Assembly (NCBI GenBank): GCA_902802815.1
Contig: CADCNQ010000002.1
Span: 1 to 64,000 of the forward strand
Origin: an uncultured Bacteroidales bacterium
Lineage (GTDB): Bacteria > Bacteroidota > Bacteroidia > Bacteroidales > Bacteroidaceae
DNA: 64,000 nt
Reading direction: 5' to 3'
Under the pieces are notes generated by a model. That model was given only the letters and a program-made list of their open reading frames with translations. It had not been told where the DNA came from and searched no databases. This document shows positions 1 through 6,492 of this stretch, piece after piece. The stretch's first letter is position 1; the number at the start of each line of letters is the position of its first letter. The translations under genes and the position numbers were made by a program.

Positions 1-1
1 C

Positions 2-172
2 ACATCGGTAGCCATCCTCGCTACTCCCGACAGCGGCGCAACGTTCACTCAGTGGAGTGACGGCAACACCGAGGCTTCCCGCAACGTGACCGTTAACGCT
101 GCTATGAGCCTGACTGCAACGTTCAGCGGTGGCAACGCAGGCGGTGGCTCCGACGGACCGAGCGAAGGCTAA
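2..172 (+). CDS. C-terminal end of an InlB B-repeat-like protein (partial)
   Basis: The window opens inside this gene; 56 codons remain before TAA. The visible part reads VAILATPDSGATFTQWSDG and then an NVTVNAAMSLTATF strand, the pattern of the divergent InlB B-repeat / bacterial repeat domain found at the end of many secreted or surface proteins. It finishes in a Gly/Ser-rich acidic tail (GGNAGGGSDGPSEG). In Bacteroidales, similar Gly-rich tails also occur on HU-like DNA-binding proteins followed by small membrane proteins, so the full identity cannot be fixed from this fragment. The next gene starts 35 bp downstream, separated only by a heptamer repeat. Confidence 0.6.
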   Translation, partial: TSVAILATPDSGATFTQWSDGNTEASRNVTVNAAMSLTATFSGGNAGGGSDGPSEG

Positions 173-177
173 CCTTC

Positions 178-205
178 GATGTAAGATGTAAGATGTAAGA
201 TGTAA
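178..205 (+). repeat. Heptamer tandem repeat, 4 x gatgtaa
   Basis: Four perfect direct copies of the 7-bp unit gatgtaa lie between the stop codon of the previous gene and the ATG at 207. The repeat also occupies the position where a ribosome binding site would be. It belongs to the 7-bp-period family described in the findings. Confidence 0.95.
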
Positions 206-206
206 G

Positions 207-398
207 ATGAAAAAGAAAATCTCCTTACTCGCATTCTGCTCCGCAGTGGCATTTGCTGCTGCGGGGCTTTACCTCCCTCCGATGGGCGTGATTGACTCCA
301 CTGTACTCATGCTCGTAGCCCAGCTGCTCGTGCTCTGCGCAACACTGCTCGGTGTTGACGGATATTACGACAAGATGAAAGAGATACTGAAGAAGTAG
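207..398 (+). CDS. Small hydrophobic membrane protein, 63 aa
   Basis: The protein starts MKKKISLLAFCSAVAFAAAG and has two hydrophobic segments, at about residues 5-25 and 29-50, followed by a basic tail (YYDKMKEILKK). That gives a short two-helix inner-membrane topology of holin-like size. No family is recognised. Small membrane proteins of this kind often sit beside HU-like or phage-derived genes in Bacteroidales, but there is no lysis gene here to support a holin role. The start is set by the ATG directly after the gatgtaa repeats. The ORF is intact and its composition is protein-like, so it is probably a real gene. Confidence 0.55.
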   Translation: MKKKISLLAFCSAVAFAAAGLYLPPMGVIDSTVLMLVAQLLVLCATLLGVDGYYDKMKEILKK

Positions 399-412
399 AA
401 CGACCACTGATT

Positions 413-436
413 TCACGGATTTTCACGGATATTTCT
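413..436. repeat. Short direct repeat, ttcacgga x2
   Basis: The sequence atttcacggattttcacgga holds two copies of the octamer ttcacgga, 10 bp apart. Short period-10 motifs of this general kind recur between genes in Bacteroidetes genomes. No function can be read from it. Confidence 0.45.
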
Positions 437-459
437 TTGATAACATCGAAAGACACTAA

Positions 460-639
460 ATGCTCGAAAACATTTTCCGAAAAATACTTCTCAGAGGAAA
501 ATGTCGTCATGATGGCAAGGTCTTCGACCTTCTCGGAGATAGCCTCTCGTGTCCCCTTGAAAACAAGCTTTCAGATGTCCACGAAATGCTTCTCCGGCTC
601 TCTGAGCTGCCCTCATTCCGTAACGCATTCGCTAAATGA
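460..639 (+). CDS. Hypothetical small protein, 59 aa
   Basis: An ATG-initiated frame encodes MLENIFRKILLRGK followed by an amphipathic, leucine-rich C-terminal half (KLSDVHEMLLRLSELPSFRN) and ends in TGA at 637-639. The composition, with regularly spaced Leu and charged residues, looks more like real protein than the other frames here. No family is recognised and there is no clear ribosome binding site. It could be a small orphan gene or the remnant of a larger one. The stop codon falls inside the heptamer repeat that begins at 634. Confidence 0.3.
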   Translation: MLENIFRKILLRGKCRHDGKVFDLLGDSLSCPLENKLSDVHEMLLRLSELPSFRNAFAK

Positions 640-661
640 GAAATGACAAATGATAAAGGAA
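634..661 (+). repeat. Heptamer repeat, aaatgag/aaatgac/aaatgat/aaaggaa
   Basis: Four consecutive 7-bp units of the form aaatgaN (the last degenerate) cover the stop codon of the small ORF at 460-639. The same aaatgaN unit is repeated at 26606-26633. Confidence 0.8.
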
Positions 662-682
662 AAATTCCTCACAGCTTGCACA

Positions 683-991
683 TTAACCCTTGTTCATCTT
701 GACCGGCAAAATCCTGTCAACAACAACAAAATCGCCCTCAATATGATAAACATACAACCACTTACGATTGTGCGACACCATCTTACGTGCATCAGGGTGT
801 ATCAAACGCAGCGTTTGGGAAGTGGTGCGACCATGACACTCAGCATACAACGAAAGCATCTTTATCTCAGCGCGCATATTGTTGGCATAGCTTTCGGCAG
901 ACTCCAAAGACAACATTGCATCCAAGAAACGACGCAATTCATCCATATCAGCACGGGCCGCAAAACTGATTCTTACCTCAAAGCTTCGCAT
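683..991 (-). CDS. ParE/RelE-family toxin
   Basis: A 102-aa basic protein with the layout of the RelE/ParE toxin superfamily: N-terminal strand MRSFEVRISFAARADMDEL, a two-helix hairpin (residues 10-52), then strands ending in HNRKWLYVYHIEGDFVVVDRIL, close to the family pattern YRVFYRIEGDEVVVLRIL. Members either poison DNA gyrase (ParE) or cleave mRNA at the ribosome (RelE); which applies here cannot be told from sequence. The start overlaps the end of the upstream antitoxin gene by 14 bp, the typical coupling of type II modules. Length is normal for the family and no disruption is seen. Confidence 0.8.
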   Translation of the reverse strand: MRSFEVRISFAARADMDELRRFLDAMLSLESAESYANNMRAEIKMLSLYAECHGRTTSQTLRLIHPDARKMVSHNRKWLYVYHIEGDFVVVDRILPVKMNKG

Positions 992-1181
992 AGTCCTGGC
1001 GTACCGAAGATATCAGTTCGTCAAAATACTCATCAACAGACATCGTACTGGACATGATACGACCAGACACCGATTCATGGAGCAGCGGAGCATGCTGACC
1101 GCTCGTCTGTACATCGGATGTGGCGCCGGGCTCAGACACATGCAAAGGTTTGTCCTGATAATCTTTAAATGACTTGCTCAT
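978..1181 (-). CDS. Antitoxin of the ParE-type module
   Basis: This 67-aa protein begins MSKSFKDYQDKPLHV. An upstream in-frame ATG at 1223 would add 14 residues that overlap the promoter and operator, so the start at 1181 is preferred. The C-terminal half, MSVDEYFDELISSVRQDYAKL, resembles the toxin-wrapping tail of Bacteroidales ParE antitoxins (VDEYFD...). The N-terminal 40 residues are low in hydrophobics and probably form the DNA-binding or flexible part. It would neutralise the toxin encoded at 683-991, with which it overlaps by 14 bp, and repress the shared promoter. Confidence 0.7.
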   Translation of the reverse strand: MSKSFKDYQDKPLHVSEPGATSDVQTSGQHAPLLHESVSGRIMSSTMSVDEYFDELISSVRQDYAKL

Positions 1182-1189
1182 GACACAAT

Positions 1190-1209
1190 CTGTGATAACG
1201 TTTTCACAG
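1190..1209. promoter_or_regulatory. Candidate autoregulatory operator of the toxin-antitoxin pair
   Basis: A perfect 6-bp inverted repeat, ctgtga-8 bp-tcacag, lies directly downstream of the -7 box at 1210-1217 and 9 bp before the antitoxin ATG. It therefore spans the expected transcription start. This is where a type II antitoxin normally binds to repress its own operon. Binding itself is inferred. Confidence 0.45.
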
Positions 1210-1217
1210 CAAAGGTA
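1210..1217 (-). promoter_or_regulatory. -7 box (tacctttg) of the toxin-antitoxin operon
   Basis: The minus strand reads tacctttg, a perfect match to the Bacteroidetes TAnnTTTG element, 28 bp upstream of the antitoxin ATG at 1181. Confidence 0.65.
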
Positions 1218-1261
1218 AAACAATTATTTTAATCAACCAAATTTTCAAGCTTAATTTATTC

Positions 1262-1411
1262 TTTTCAGTTGACAAGTCGTTAGTAGACGAGTAGACAAGT
1301 TGGATGAACTTGAAACCTGAAACTTGAAACCCTTAACCTTTAACCGTTAACCTTTAACCTTTCAACTTTCAACTTTCACCTTTCAAATTTCAACTCGTCT
1401 ACTCGTCTACT
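1262..1411. repeat. Dispersed repeat, copy 1: gtagac-rich inverted-repeat arms
   Basis: The left arm contains agtagacgagtagacaagtt (1282-1301) and the right arm is its inverted copy with one mismatch (1392-1411). The first 27 bp (1262-1288, beginning ttttcagttgacaag) are identical to 26634-26660. The space between the arms is filled by heptamer repeats. No coding capacity is seen. It is best described as a short palindromic interspersed element. Confidence 0.7.
1309..1392. repeat. Heptamer tandem repeat, 12 degenerate units
   Basis: Twelve uninterrupted 7-bp units: cttgaaa, cctgaaa, cttgaaa, cccttaa, cctttaa, ccgttaa, cctttaa, cctttca, actttca, actttca, cctttca, aatttca. The phase is kept over 84 bp although the units diverge. 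Read on the other strand, the later units become ggttaaa and gttgaaa, the same units seen at 6310-6400. Confidence 0.9.
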
Positions 1412-1416
1412 TGTAA

Positions 1417-3771
1417 TTATTCATTATACACGGGACGGATGGACAGGCCGGCACTGCGAGGCCAACTGGCATAATTTGGCAGACTCCAAAATACATAATT
1501 GAAATCGAACATCATGGCAATCGCGCCATAGGGACTCTCTTCGTTGAGCGTCGATGTCCAGTATTTAGCGCGTTCCCCCGGATATCGGATGTACTCTTCT
1601 TCGCGGTAGCCGGCAGCGGGTATAAAAATACAAGTGTTTTTATCTGTCTTGCTTGTAAACTTAAAGCCCCACACATCATTCACCTGATCCGCTGTCCAGT
1701 TAATATCCGTGTTTTTACGCAGTTCCTGCATCTCATCCTCAGTCGGCATGCGCCATTTGTCGCCCCAGCTCTGGTGGGCAGCATCGTCCTCTATGTCAAG
1801 CTGGGTCTTGCCATCCACCGTGCCGTAGCCTTTTTTGGTACAGTATTTTGTCAACGTGTAGTAAGAGTCCACACTCCATTTGTAGGCGTTCCAGTTGAAG
1901 ATTCGGTCGGTCATTTCATAAGCGGAGTAGTCTGACTCACCTTCAACTTCTCCTTGGCTCGTGTAGCCGTGGGTTTCTCCCCAGGCATAGAACAGGCCGT
2001 AGTCCTCAGGAAGTCTGGCTCCCAGATTCATGCAGCTCCACTTGGTGCCGCTCGGCAGACCCAAGTCGATGGCGTGCGGATGATTTGCGTCGGGGCAGAG
2101 ACTGCTCCCTATTTCTCCCCACTCCGCCTTACTTATCACCTTACCTTCATCGTCGTACAATATAGCCGACAGCTTGTCGCCGTTGCTCGCAGGTGTCCAG
2201 TCCACAGAGACAATGCCGTTTCTTGCAATACCGTATTTCGAGGACAACGTACCCGGAGCCTCAAACTTCACAAACTGCGGCAGAGGGGTAGGTATTTCCT
2301 CTTCGCCCAGAATCTTTGTGTCGTACACCTTGAACCTGAGCGTGTTCTTCACACCGCGCTGCACCTTTTCATTGGTGGAAGACAAGAACTCTATCTTTGT
2401 GGGAGACTTATACAAATCCGCTTCCGCTACATTCAAAGTGCCGATGTCCGTATGCTTGTCTTTATCATCAATACCAAAGATATCCAAATCGATTCCTGCC
2501 GACACATCCAAGCCTGCGAATGTTCTCAACTGCCATGCACAGTAGTCGTCAGACGATGACAGCATCTGTTCGCTGAAACCTCCGGTGAGGCTACAACCCA
2601 GATAGGGTTTGATATCAAACGACGGACCTATCACGCCGTATATCGACACATACACTCTGGGATACAGCCAAACCGTTCCCGTGATGCTTCCCTTACCGGA
2701 CACCGTCGGGTACACCAGTTCGTTTTTCATCATCATTCCCTGTATCGGTGATATGCCGCCGGTCTGCCGCCATTCAAATCCCAGGCCACCCCCCGCTTCA
2801 TTGTGAGTAGCTGTAGAGAGAGCGATATTACCCTCCATCTCAAGCGATGCTCCGCGGAAGAGGTCTGCGCTTATCGTGACATAAACGGGAATGCCCTGTA
2901 TCCAGAATTTCATCTTGACGGGCTTGAACACATCTTTTATCCACGGCTCTTCTTCACCGGACTCTATGGTCGTCTCACCCGACACCTCAGCCTTGATGCC
3001 GACATTCGATGACATGCTGCCCGCAAGAGAGGCATTCACCCACAGAGCCTTGCTCCTGTATTGGCGATAGGCATTTAGTGCAGCCACAACGGGTTCACGG
3101 TCTCCGAAACTAAAATTTATCACGAGATCCAAACTGGCAGAGAAGTTAGCCTCTTCAAGAGTTATCTTTGCGTTGCCTTTACTGTACAGCTCGGTATCGT
3201 CGTAGTTGACATCCCAGTTCCACAGGTTTTTAGTGATAGGTTCGTCATCCTTTGAGCCTTTTGTCAGTTGCGCCGTGATATCCACTCCGTCCACGAAGAC
3301 TTTCTCCGGGGTGATAACCGCTCCGCTGGCATAGCGTGTAAGAGCCTCCGTAGCATCTGAGGACAATGTGAAATCACAGTTGTAGAAGACGTCGCACAGG
3401 CCGCCTTTCTCTGTCTTCACCGTCACTCTGTCACCGTCCTTGTTCACCACCTCTGTCACTATCACAATCTCACCTGACGTACCCTCGTCAATGGCCAGCA
3501 CGGAACCGGGTTCTATCTTTCTTGTCTCCTCAGTGCTCTCAAAGGAATAAGTTCCCTCCTCGGAATTGCTTGCGTAAATCTCCGTCTCTTCCCATGTGAT
3601 AGGAACATATTCCGGAGAGATGCTTACCGAACTGTTGCCCGGTTTCTGCGGGTCATCTGTCGGATTCTGTGTTTTGGGGTCAATGTTGTCATCGTCGCTG
3701 CAAGAGACAACTGTCATGCCTACAACTGCCATCATGAAGATCGGCACCCATAAGAAAATCTTCTTTTTCAT
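1417..3771 (-). CDS. Secreted lipoprotein with C-terminal FISUMP-type domain, 784 aa
   Basis: A type II signal peptide ends in the lipobox VVSC with the lipidated Cys at residue 24, followed by SDDDN, an outer-membrane/surface-export style acidic start. The middle (about 35-560) is a long beta-rich region with no family I can name. From about residue 575 it reads DLGLPSGTKWSCMNLGA and continues with FYAWGE, WRMPTEDEMQEL, GYR, YWTST and SAGLSIRPV, the hallmark pattern of the Fibrobacter-succinogenes-major-paralog (FISUMP/DUF1566-like) domain common in Prevotella surface lipoproteins. Its biochemical role is unknown. It is monocistronic, with its own TAnnTTTG promoter at 3841. Confidence 0.75.
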   Translation of the reverse strand: MKKKIFLWVPIFMMAVVGMTVVSCSDDDNIDPKTQNPTDDPQKPGNSSVSISPEYVPITWEETEIYASNSEEGTYSFESTEETRKIEPGSVLAIDEGTSGEIVIVTEVVNKDGDRVTVKTEKGGLCDVFYNCDFTLSSDATEALTRYASGAVITPEKVFVDGVDITAQLTKGSKDDEPITKNLWNWDVNYDDTELYSKGNAKITLEEANFSASLDLVINFSFGDREPVVAALNAYRQYRSKALWVNASLAGSMSSNVGIKAEVSGETTIESGEEEPWIKDVFKPVKMKFWIQGIPVYVTISADLFRGASLEMEGNIALSTATHNEAGGGLGFEWRQTGGISPIQGMMMKNELVYPTVSGKGSITGTVWLYPRVYVSIYGVIGPSFDIKPYLGCSLTGGFSEQMLSSSDDYCAWQLRTFAGLDVSAGIDLDIFGIDDKDKHTDIGTLNVAEADLYKSPTKIEFLSSTNEKVQRGVKNTLRFKVYDTKILGEEEIPTPLPQFVKFEAPGTLSSKYGIARNGIVSVDWTPASNGDKLSAILYDDEGKVISKAEWGEIGSSLCPDANHPHAIDLGLPSGTKWSCMNLGARLPEDYGLFYAWGETHGYTSQGEVEGESDYSAYEMTDRIFNWNAYKWSVDSYYTLTKYCTKKGYGTVDGKTQLDIEDDAAHQSWGDKWRMPTEDEMQELRKNTDINWTADQVNDVWGFKFTSKTDKNTCIFIPAAGYREEEYIRYPGERAKYWTSTLNEESPYGAIAMMFDFNYVFWSLPNYASWPRSAGLSIRPVYNE

Positions 3772-3840
3772 AGTATTATGTATTTAGGTTTTCCAGCAGT
3801 CATTAGATTAAAAAGTGATAAAATTCAGTCCACCACGCCG

Positions 3841-3868
3841 CAAATATATGAATTTTTGTTAAAAACAA
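3841..3868 (-). promoter_or_regulatory. Promoter of the FISUMP lipoprotein gene
   Basis: The minus strand has a -7 box tatatttg (3841-3848) with ttg at 3866-3868 at -33 spacing, about 70 bp before the ATG at 3771. Confidence 0.6.
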
Positions 3869-3901
3869 CATCATTTCCCCAACTTTTTCATCTTCATTTA
3901 T

Positions 3902-3909
3902 TATCTTTG
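3902..3909 (+). promoter_or_regulatory. -7 box (tatctttg) in front of the gpx remnant
   Basis: A perfect TAnnTTTG element on the plus strand, about 20-35 bp upstream of the first glutathione-peroxidase-like codons. It is probably the original promoter of the now broken gene. Confidence 0.5.
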
Positions 3910-3928
3910 TCGCGGAAACTGTTAATTT

Positions 3929-4071
3929 TATACACAAAACAAGGAAGTGGCGCTGGCCGGATACAAGGGAAAAGTGATGCTGATAGTGAACACAGCCACA
4001 AGATGACCGACATAGAAAACGACATCAAAAAGGAACTGGAGAAGCAAACAACTAGCCAACTCGTCTACTAG
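3929..4071 (+). pseudogene. Glutathione peroxidase remnant with internal deletion
   Basis: In frame 2, positions 3944-4003 read EVALAGYKGKVMLIVNTATR, the strand just before the catalytic Cys of glutathione peroxidases (family pattern GKVLLIVNTAT-CGFT). The frame then stops at TGA (4004). A different frame from 4003 reads MTDIENDIKKELEKQ, which fits the C-terminal helix of the same family. About 100-120 residues between these, including the catalytic Cys, Gln and Trp, are missing, so the gene is inactive. The start region also lacks a usable ATG. After KQ the frame runs into a fragment of the gtagac repeat (4051-4073). The assignment rests on pattern recognition of two short segments. Confidence 0.65.
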
Positions 4072-4073
4072 AC
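4051..4073. repeat. Fragment of the dispersed gtagac repeat (right arm)
   Basis: The sequence aactcgtctact (4058-4069) is identical to the right arm of the element ending at 1411. It forms the last codons of the gpx remnant, so the repeat may mark one end of a rearrangement there. Confidence 0.5.
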
Positions 4074-4075
4074 AA

Positions 4076-4105
4076 AAAATGGCCACCTTTTCGGGTGACC
4101 ATTTT
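4076..4105. terminator. Bidirectional hairpin terminator
   Basis: The stem aaaatggccacc (4076-4087) pairs with ggtgaccatttt (4094-4105), with one mismatch and a 6-nt loop. T-rich flanks lie on both sides. It follows tRNA-Arg on the minus strand and the gpx remnant on the plus strand. Confidence 0.7.
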
Positions 4106-4112
4106 GTCTGAG

Positions 4113-4186
4113 TGATCCGGCCGGGATTCGAACCCGGGACCCACAGCTTAGAAGGCTGTTGCTCTATCCAGCTGAGCTACCGGACC
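4113..4186 (-). tRNA. tRNA-Arg (anticodon TCT)
   Basis: A 74-nt cloverleaf on the minus strand: acceptor stem GGTCCGG/CCGGATC with discriminator A, anticodon loop CTTCTAAG giving anticodon TCT, and T arm GGGTTCGAATCCC. The CCA end is not encoded. It decodes AGA codons. A -7 box lies at 4201-4208 and a terminator at 4076-4105. Confidence 0.93.
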
Positions 4187-4200
4187 ATCCAAAAACGCCG

Positions 4201-4208
4201 CAAAGGTA
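4201..4208 (-). promoter_or_regulatory. -7 box (tacctttg) of tRNA-Arg
   Basis: The minus strand reads tacctttg 14 bp before the 5' end of the tRNA, matching TAnnTTTG. Confidence 0.6.
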
Positions 4209-4272
4209 AGAAAAAAACGAGAGTTAGACCACAGTGGCGGCAATATTTTTTCGGTATAAGAAGATTTTTTCG

Positions 4273-4280
4273 TATCTTTG
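4273..4280 (+). promoter_or_regulatory. -7 box (tatctttg) of ribE and the downstream block
   Basis: A perfect TAnnTTTG element 36 bp before the ribE ATG. The leader is too short for an FMN riboswitch. The next eleven genes run in the same direction with short gaps, so this may be a major promoter for all of them. Confidence 0.65.
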
Positions 4281-4316
4281 CCGCGAAAATAACTATAAAA
4301 TAAGAGTAAAAGATAT

Positions 4317-4940
4317 ATGTTTTCAGGTATAGTGGAAGAAACAGCCAAGGTGGTGGGCATCGAGCAGGACGGAGGCAATGTGCATCTGACGCTGACATGC
4401 AGTTTCGCCGGAGAGCTGAGCATAGACCAGTCGGTGGCACACAACGGAGTGTGTCTGACAGTGGTGAAGATGGAGGAACGCCCCGAGGGCCCCTGCTACA
4501 CTGTGACGGCAATGCGCGAGACACTGGAACGCTCCAACCTGGGAGAGCTCCAGGTGGGCGACGAAGTGAACGTGGAGCGCTCGATGGTGATGAACGGACG
4601 GCTGGACGGACACATCGTGCAGGGACACGTGGACGAAACGGCAACATGCACCGATGTGGAGGAGCAGGAAGGCAGCTACCAGTTCACCTTCAGATACAAG
4701 ACATCGGAGGAGATGGTGAAGAGAGGCTACTTCTGCGTGGACAAGGGCAGCGTGACGGTGAACGGCGTGTCGCTCACAGTGTGCCACCCCACAGAGGACA
4801 CATTCCAGGTGTGCATCATACCCTACACCTACGAGAACACCAACTTCCACAGCATACGCAAGGGGACTACGGTCAACCTTGAATTCGACATCCTCGGCAA
4901 GTACATCGCCAGGATGAGCAGTCTGCTGGAGAAGAAATAG
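4317..4940 (+). CDS. ribE: Riboflavin synthase alpha chain
   Basis: Converts two molecules of 6,7-dimethyl-8-ribityllumazine into riboflavin plus the pyrimidine precursor, in the cytoplasm as a trimer. The 207-aa length is normal. It begins with the canonical MFSGIVEE and contains two tandem lumazine-binding barrels (about 1-97 and 98-195). The second opens with MNGRLDGHIVQGHVD, and the VTVNGVSLTV strand is present in the second half. The start is fixed by the family N-terminus. It stands alone here, without other rib genes, and heads the exporter block, 28 bp before the tolC-like gene. Confidence 0.95.
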   Translation: MFSGIVEETAKVVGIEQDGGNVHLTLTCSFAGELSIDQSVAHNGVCLTVVKMEERPEGPCYTVTAMRETLERSNLGELQVGDEVNVERSMVMNGRLDGHIVQGHVDETATCTDVEEQEGSYQFTFRYKTSEEMVKRGYFCVDKGSVTVNGVSLTVCHPTEDTFQVCIIPYTYENTNFHSIRKGTTVNLEFDILGKYIARMSSLLEKK

Positions 4941-4968
4941 GGAAAAACATCAAAACCACACAAAAAAG

Positions 4969-6309
4969 ATGAAGAAATATGCGGCAATGATGCTGATGAC
5001 GCTCTGTGCGTGGAACACTGCTGCCCTCGCGGAAACGTGGACGCTGAGGCAGTGTCTGGACTATGCACTGGACAACAACATCACCATCAACAAGAACCGA
5101 ATCGCCGAGAATACGAGCGAAAGCAGCCTGGCACAGTACAAGAGCCAGCTGTGGCCTTCGCTGAACTTCTCCACTGCGCAGAACGTGGCATACCGCCCGC
5201 TGCAGAGGGACACTGAGATACGCACGGTGGACGGACAGGTGGTGGGAAGCTCCAACAAAGTGACAGGCAGCAGCAACTACAACCTGTCGATGAACTGGAC
5301 CATCTGGGACGGAGGCGTCAACTACAAGAACGTGAAGAACCAGAAACTGAGCACCGAAATAGCCGAGCAGACCACAGAGACGTCGGAGAAGACGATACAG
5401 GAACAGATAACACAGTTCTACGTGCAGATACTCTTCGCAAAGGAAGCCAAGAAGGTGAACGAGCGCCTGGCCGAGACAGCCAACTCGCAATGGGAGCGCG
5501 GCAAGGAGATGCATGAACAGGGACAGCTGGCAAGAGCCGAAGTGGTGCAGCTGGAGGCACAGAAAGCCGCAGCCGACTACAACGTGGTGGCATCGGAAAC
5601 ACAGATAGCCAACTACAAAAGACAGCTGAAGCGACTGCTGCAACTGGACCTCAACACGGAATTCGACGTGGAGAGCGAAGTGCCCGACGACGAGGCTGCA
5701 ATGATGATGATACCGTCGGCACAGGACGTGTATGCCAAAGCAATAGGCACACGCCCGGAAATCAAGGGCGCAGAACTCACGCTGGAACAGGCACACGTGC
5801 AGTACGACATAGCACGCAGGGGACACTTCCCCACCATCTCGCTGGGAGCCAGCATGGGAGGCTCGCACAACACAGCATCGACACAGAGCGTGGGCGAACA
5901 GCTGAGAGCCAACTTCTCCATGAGCGCAGGACTCAACATCAGCGTGCCCATCTGGGACCAGAGACGCACCATCACATCAAAGGAAAAAGCACGCAACCAG
6001 ATAACTGTGGCCAAACTCGACCTGGAGGACAAGAAGAAAACACTCTCGAGCAGCATAGAACAGTTCTGGCTGAACGCAACGAGCAACCAGAAGAAATTCG
6101 TAAGCGCACAGACAAAGGTGAAAAGCCAGGCAGAGAGCTACAGACTGGTGGACGAGCAGTTCAGACACGGACTGAAGAACGTGGTGGACGTGCTGGAAGC
6201 CAGAGACAATATGCTGTCGGCAGAGCGCGACAAACTGGAAAGCAAATACAACACCATACTCAACAACGTACTGCTGAACTTCTACCAGGGAGAGGTGATT
6301 GATTTGTGA
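4969..6309 (+). CDS. TolC-family outer membrane efflux protein
   Basis: A 446-aa protein with a Sec signal peptide (residues 1-22, ending AALAE) and then ETWTLRQCLDYALDNNITI, the typical opening of outer membrane efflux proteins. Two repeats of alpha-hairpins follow, with long Gln/Glu/Lys-rich coiled coils (about 140-230 and 345-430). It should form the trimeric outer-membrane channel and periplasmic tunnel of the exporter completed by the three genes that follow (adaptor, ATPase, permease). A 183-bp gap of heptamer repeats separates it from the adaptor gene. Confidence 0.92.
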   Translation: MKKYAAMMLMTLCAWNTAALAETWTLRQCLDYALDNNITINKNRIAENTSESSLAQYKSQLWPSLNFSTAQNVAYRPLQRDTEIRTVDGQVVGSSNKVTGSSNYNLSMNWTIWDGGVNYKNVKNQKLSTEIAEQTTETSEKTIQEQITQFYVQILFAKEAKKVNERLAETANSQWERGKEMHEQGQLARAEVVQLEAQKAAADYNVVASETQIANYKRQLKRLLQLDLNTEFDVESEVPDDEAAMMMIPSAQDVYAKAIGTRPEIKGAELTLEQAHVQYDIARRGHFPTISLGASMGGSHNTASTQSVGEQLRANFSMSAGLNISVPIWDQRRTITSKEKARNQITVAKLDLEDKKKTLSSSIEQFWLNATSNQKKFVSAQTKVKSQAESYRLVDEQFRHGLKNVVDVLEARDNMLSAERDKLESKYNTILNNVLLNFYQGEVIDL

Positions 6310-6462
6310 GGTGAAAGGTGAAAGTTGAAAGGTTAAAGGTGAAAGTTGAAAGGTTAAAGGTTAAAGGTTAGAGTGAAGAACGAAAAACGAAAAACGATAA
6401 CGAAAACCTGAAACCTGAAACCTGAAACCTGAAACTTGAAACCTGAAACTTGAAACCTGAAA
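6310..6462 (+). repeat. Heptamer tandem repeat, 21 units, inside the exporter operon
   Basis: Starting right after the tolC stop, thirteen 7-bp units (ggtgaaa, gttgaaa, ggttaaa, later acgaaaa) run from 6310 to 6400. After a one-base slip, eight units of cctgaaa/cttgaaa fill 6407-6462. It is the longest array in the window and forms almost the whole tolC-macA spacer. It contains no gene. Confidence 0.92.
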
Positions 6463-6492
6463 ATTTGAGAGTTTAGAGATAAAAGATATAAA

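Noticed and set aside
4003..4006. TGA in the glutathione peroxidase remnant as a selenocysteine codon
   Set aside because: Selenoprotein glutathione peroxidases do have UGA near this place, but the codons after this TGA read Pro-Thr-stop, not the required Gly-x-Thr, and the C-terminal helix follows at once in another frame. A deletion explains it better.
3778..4071. 97-codon frame covering the whole gpx region as one gene
   Set aside because: Its first part overlaps two promoters and looks random; only the last 15 codons match a protein family, and the matching N-terminal part is in a different frame.
4281..4316. FMN riboswitch upstream of ribE
   Set aside because: Only 36 bp lie between the -7 box and the ATG; an FMN aptamer needs more than 100 nt and none of its conserved parts is present.
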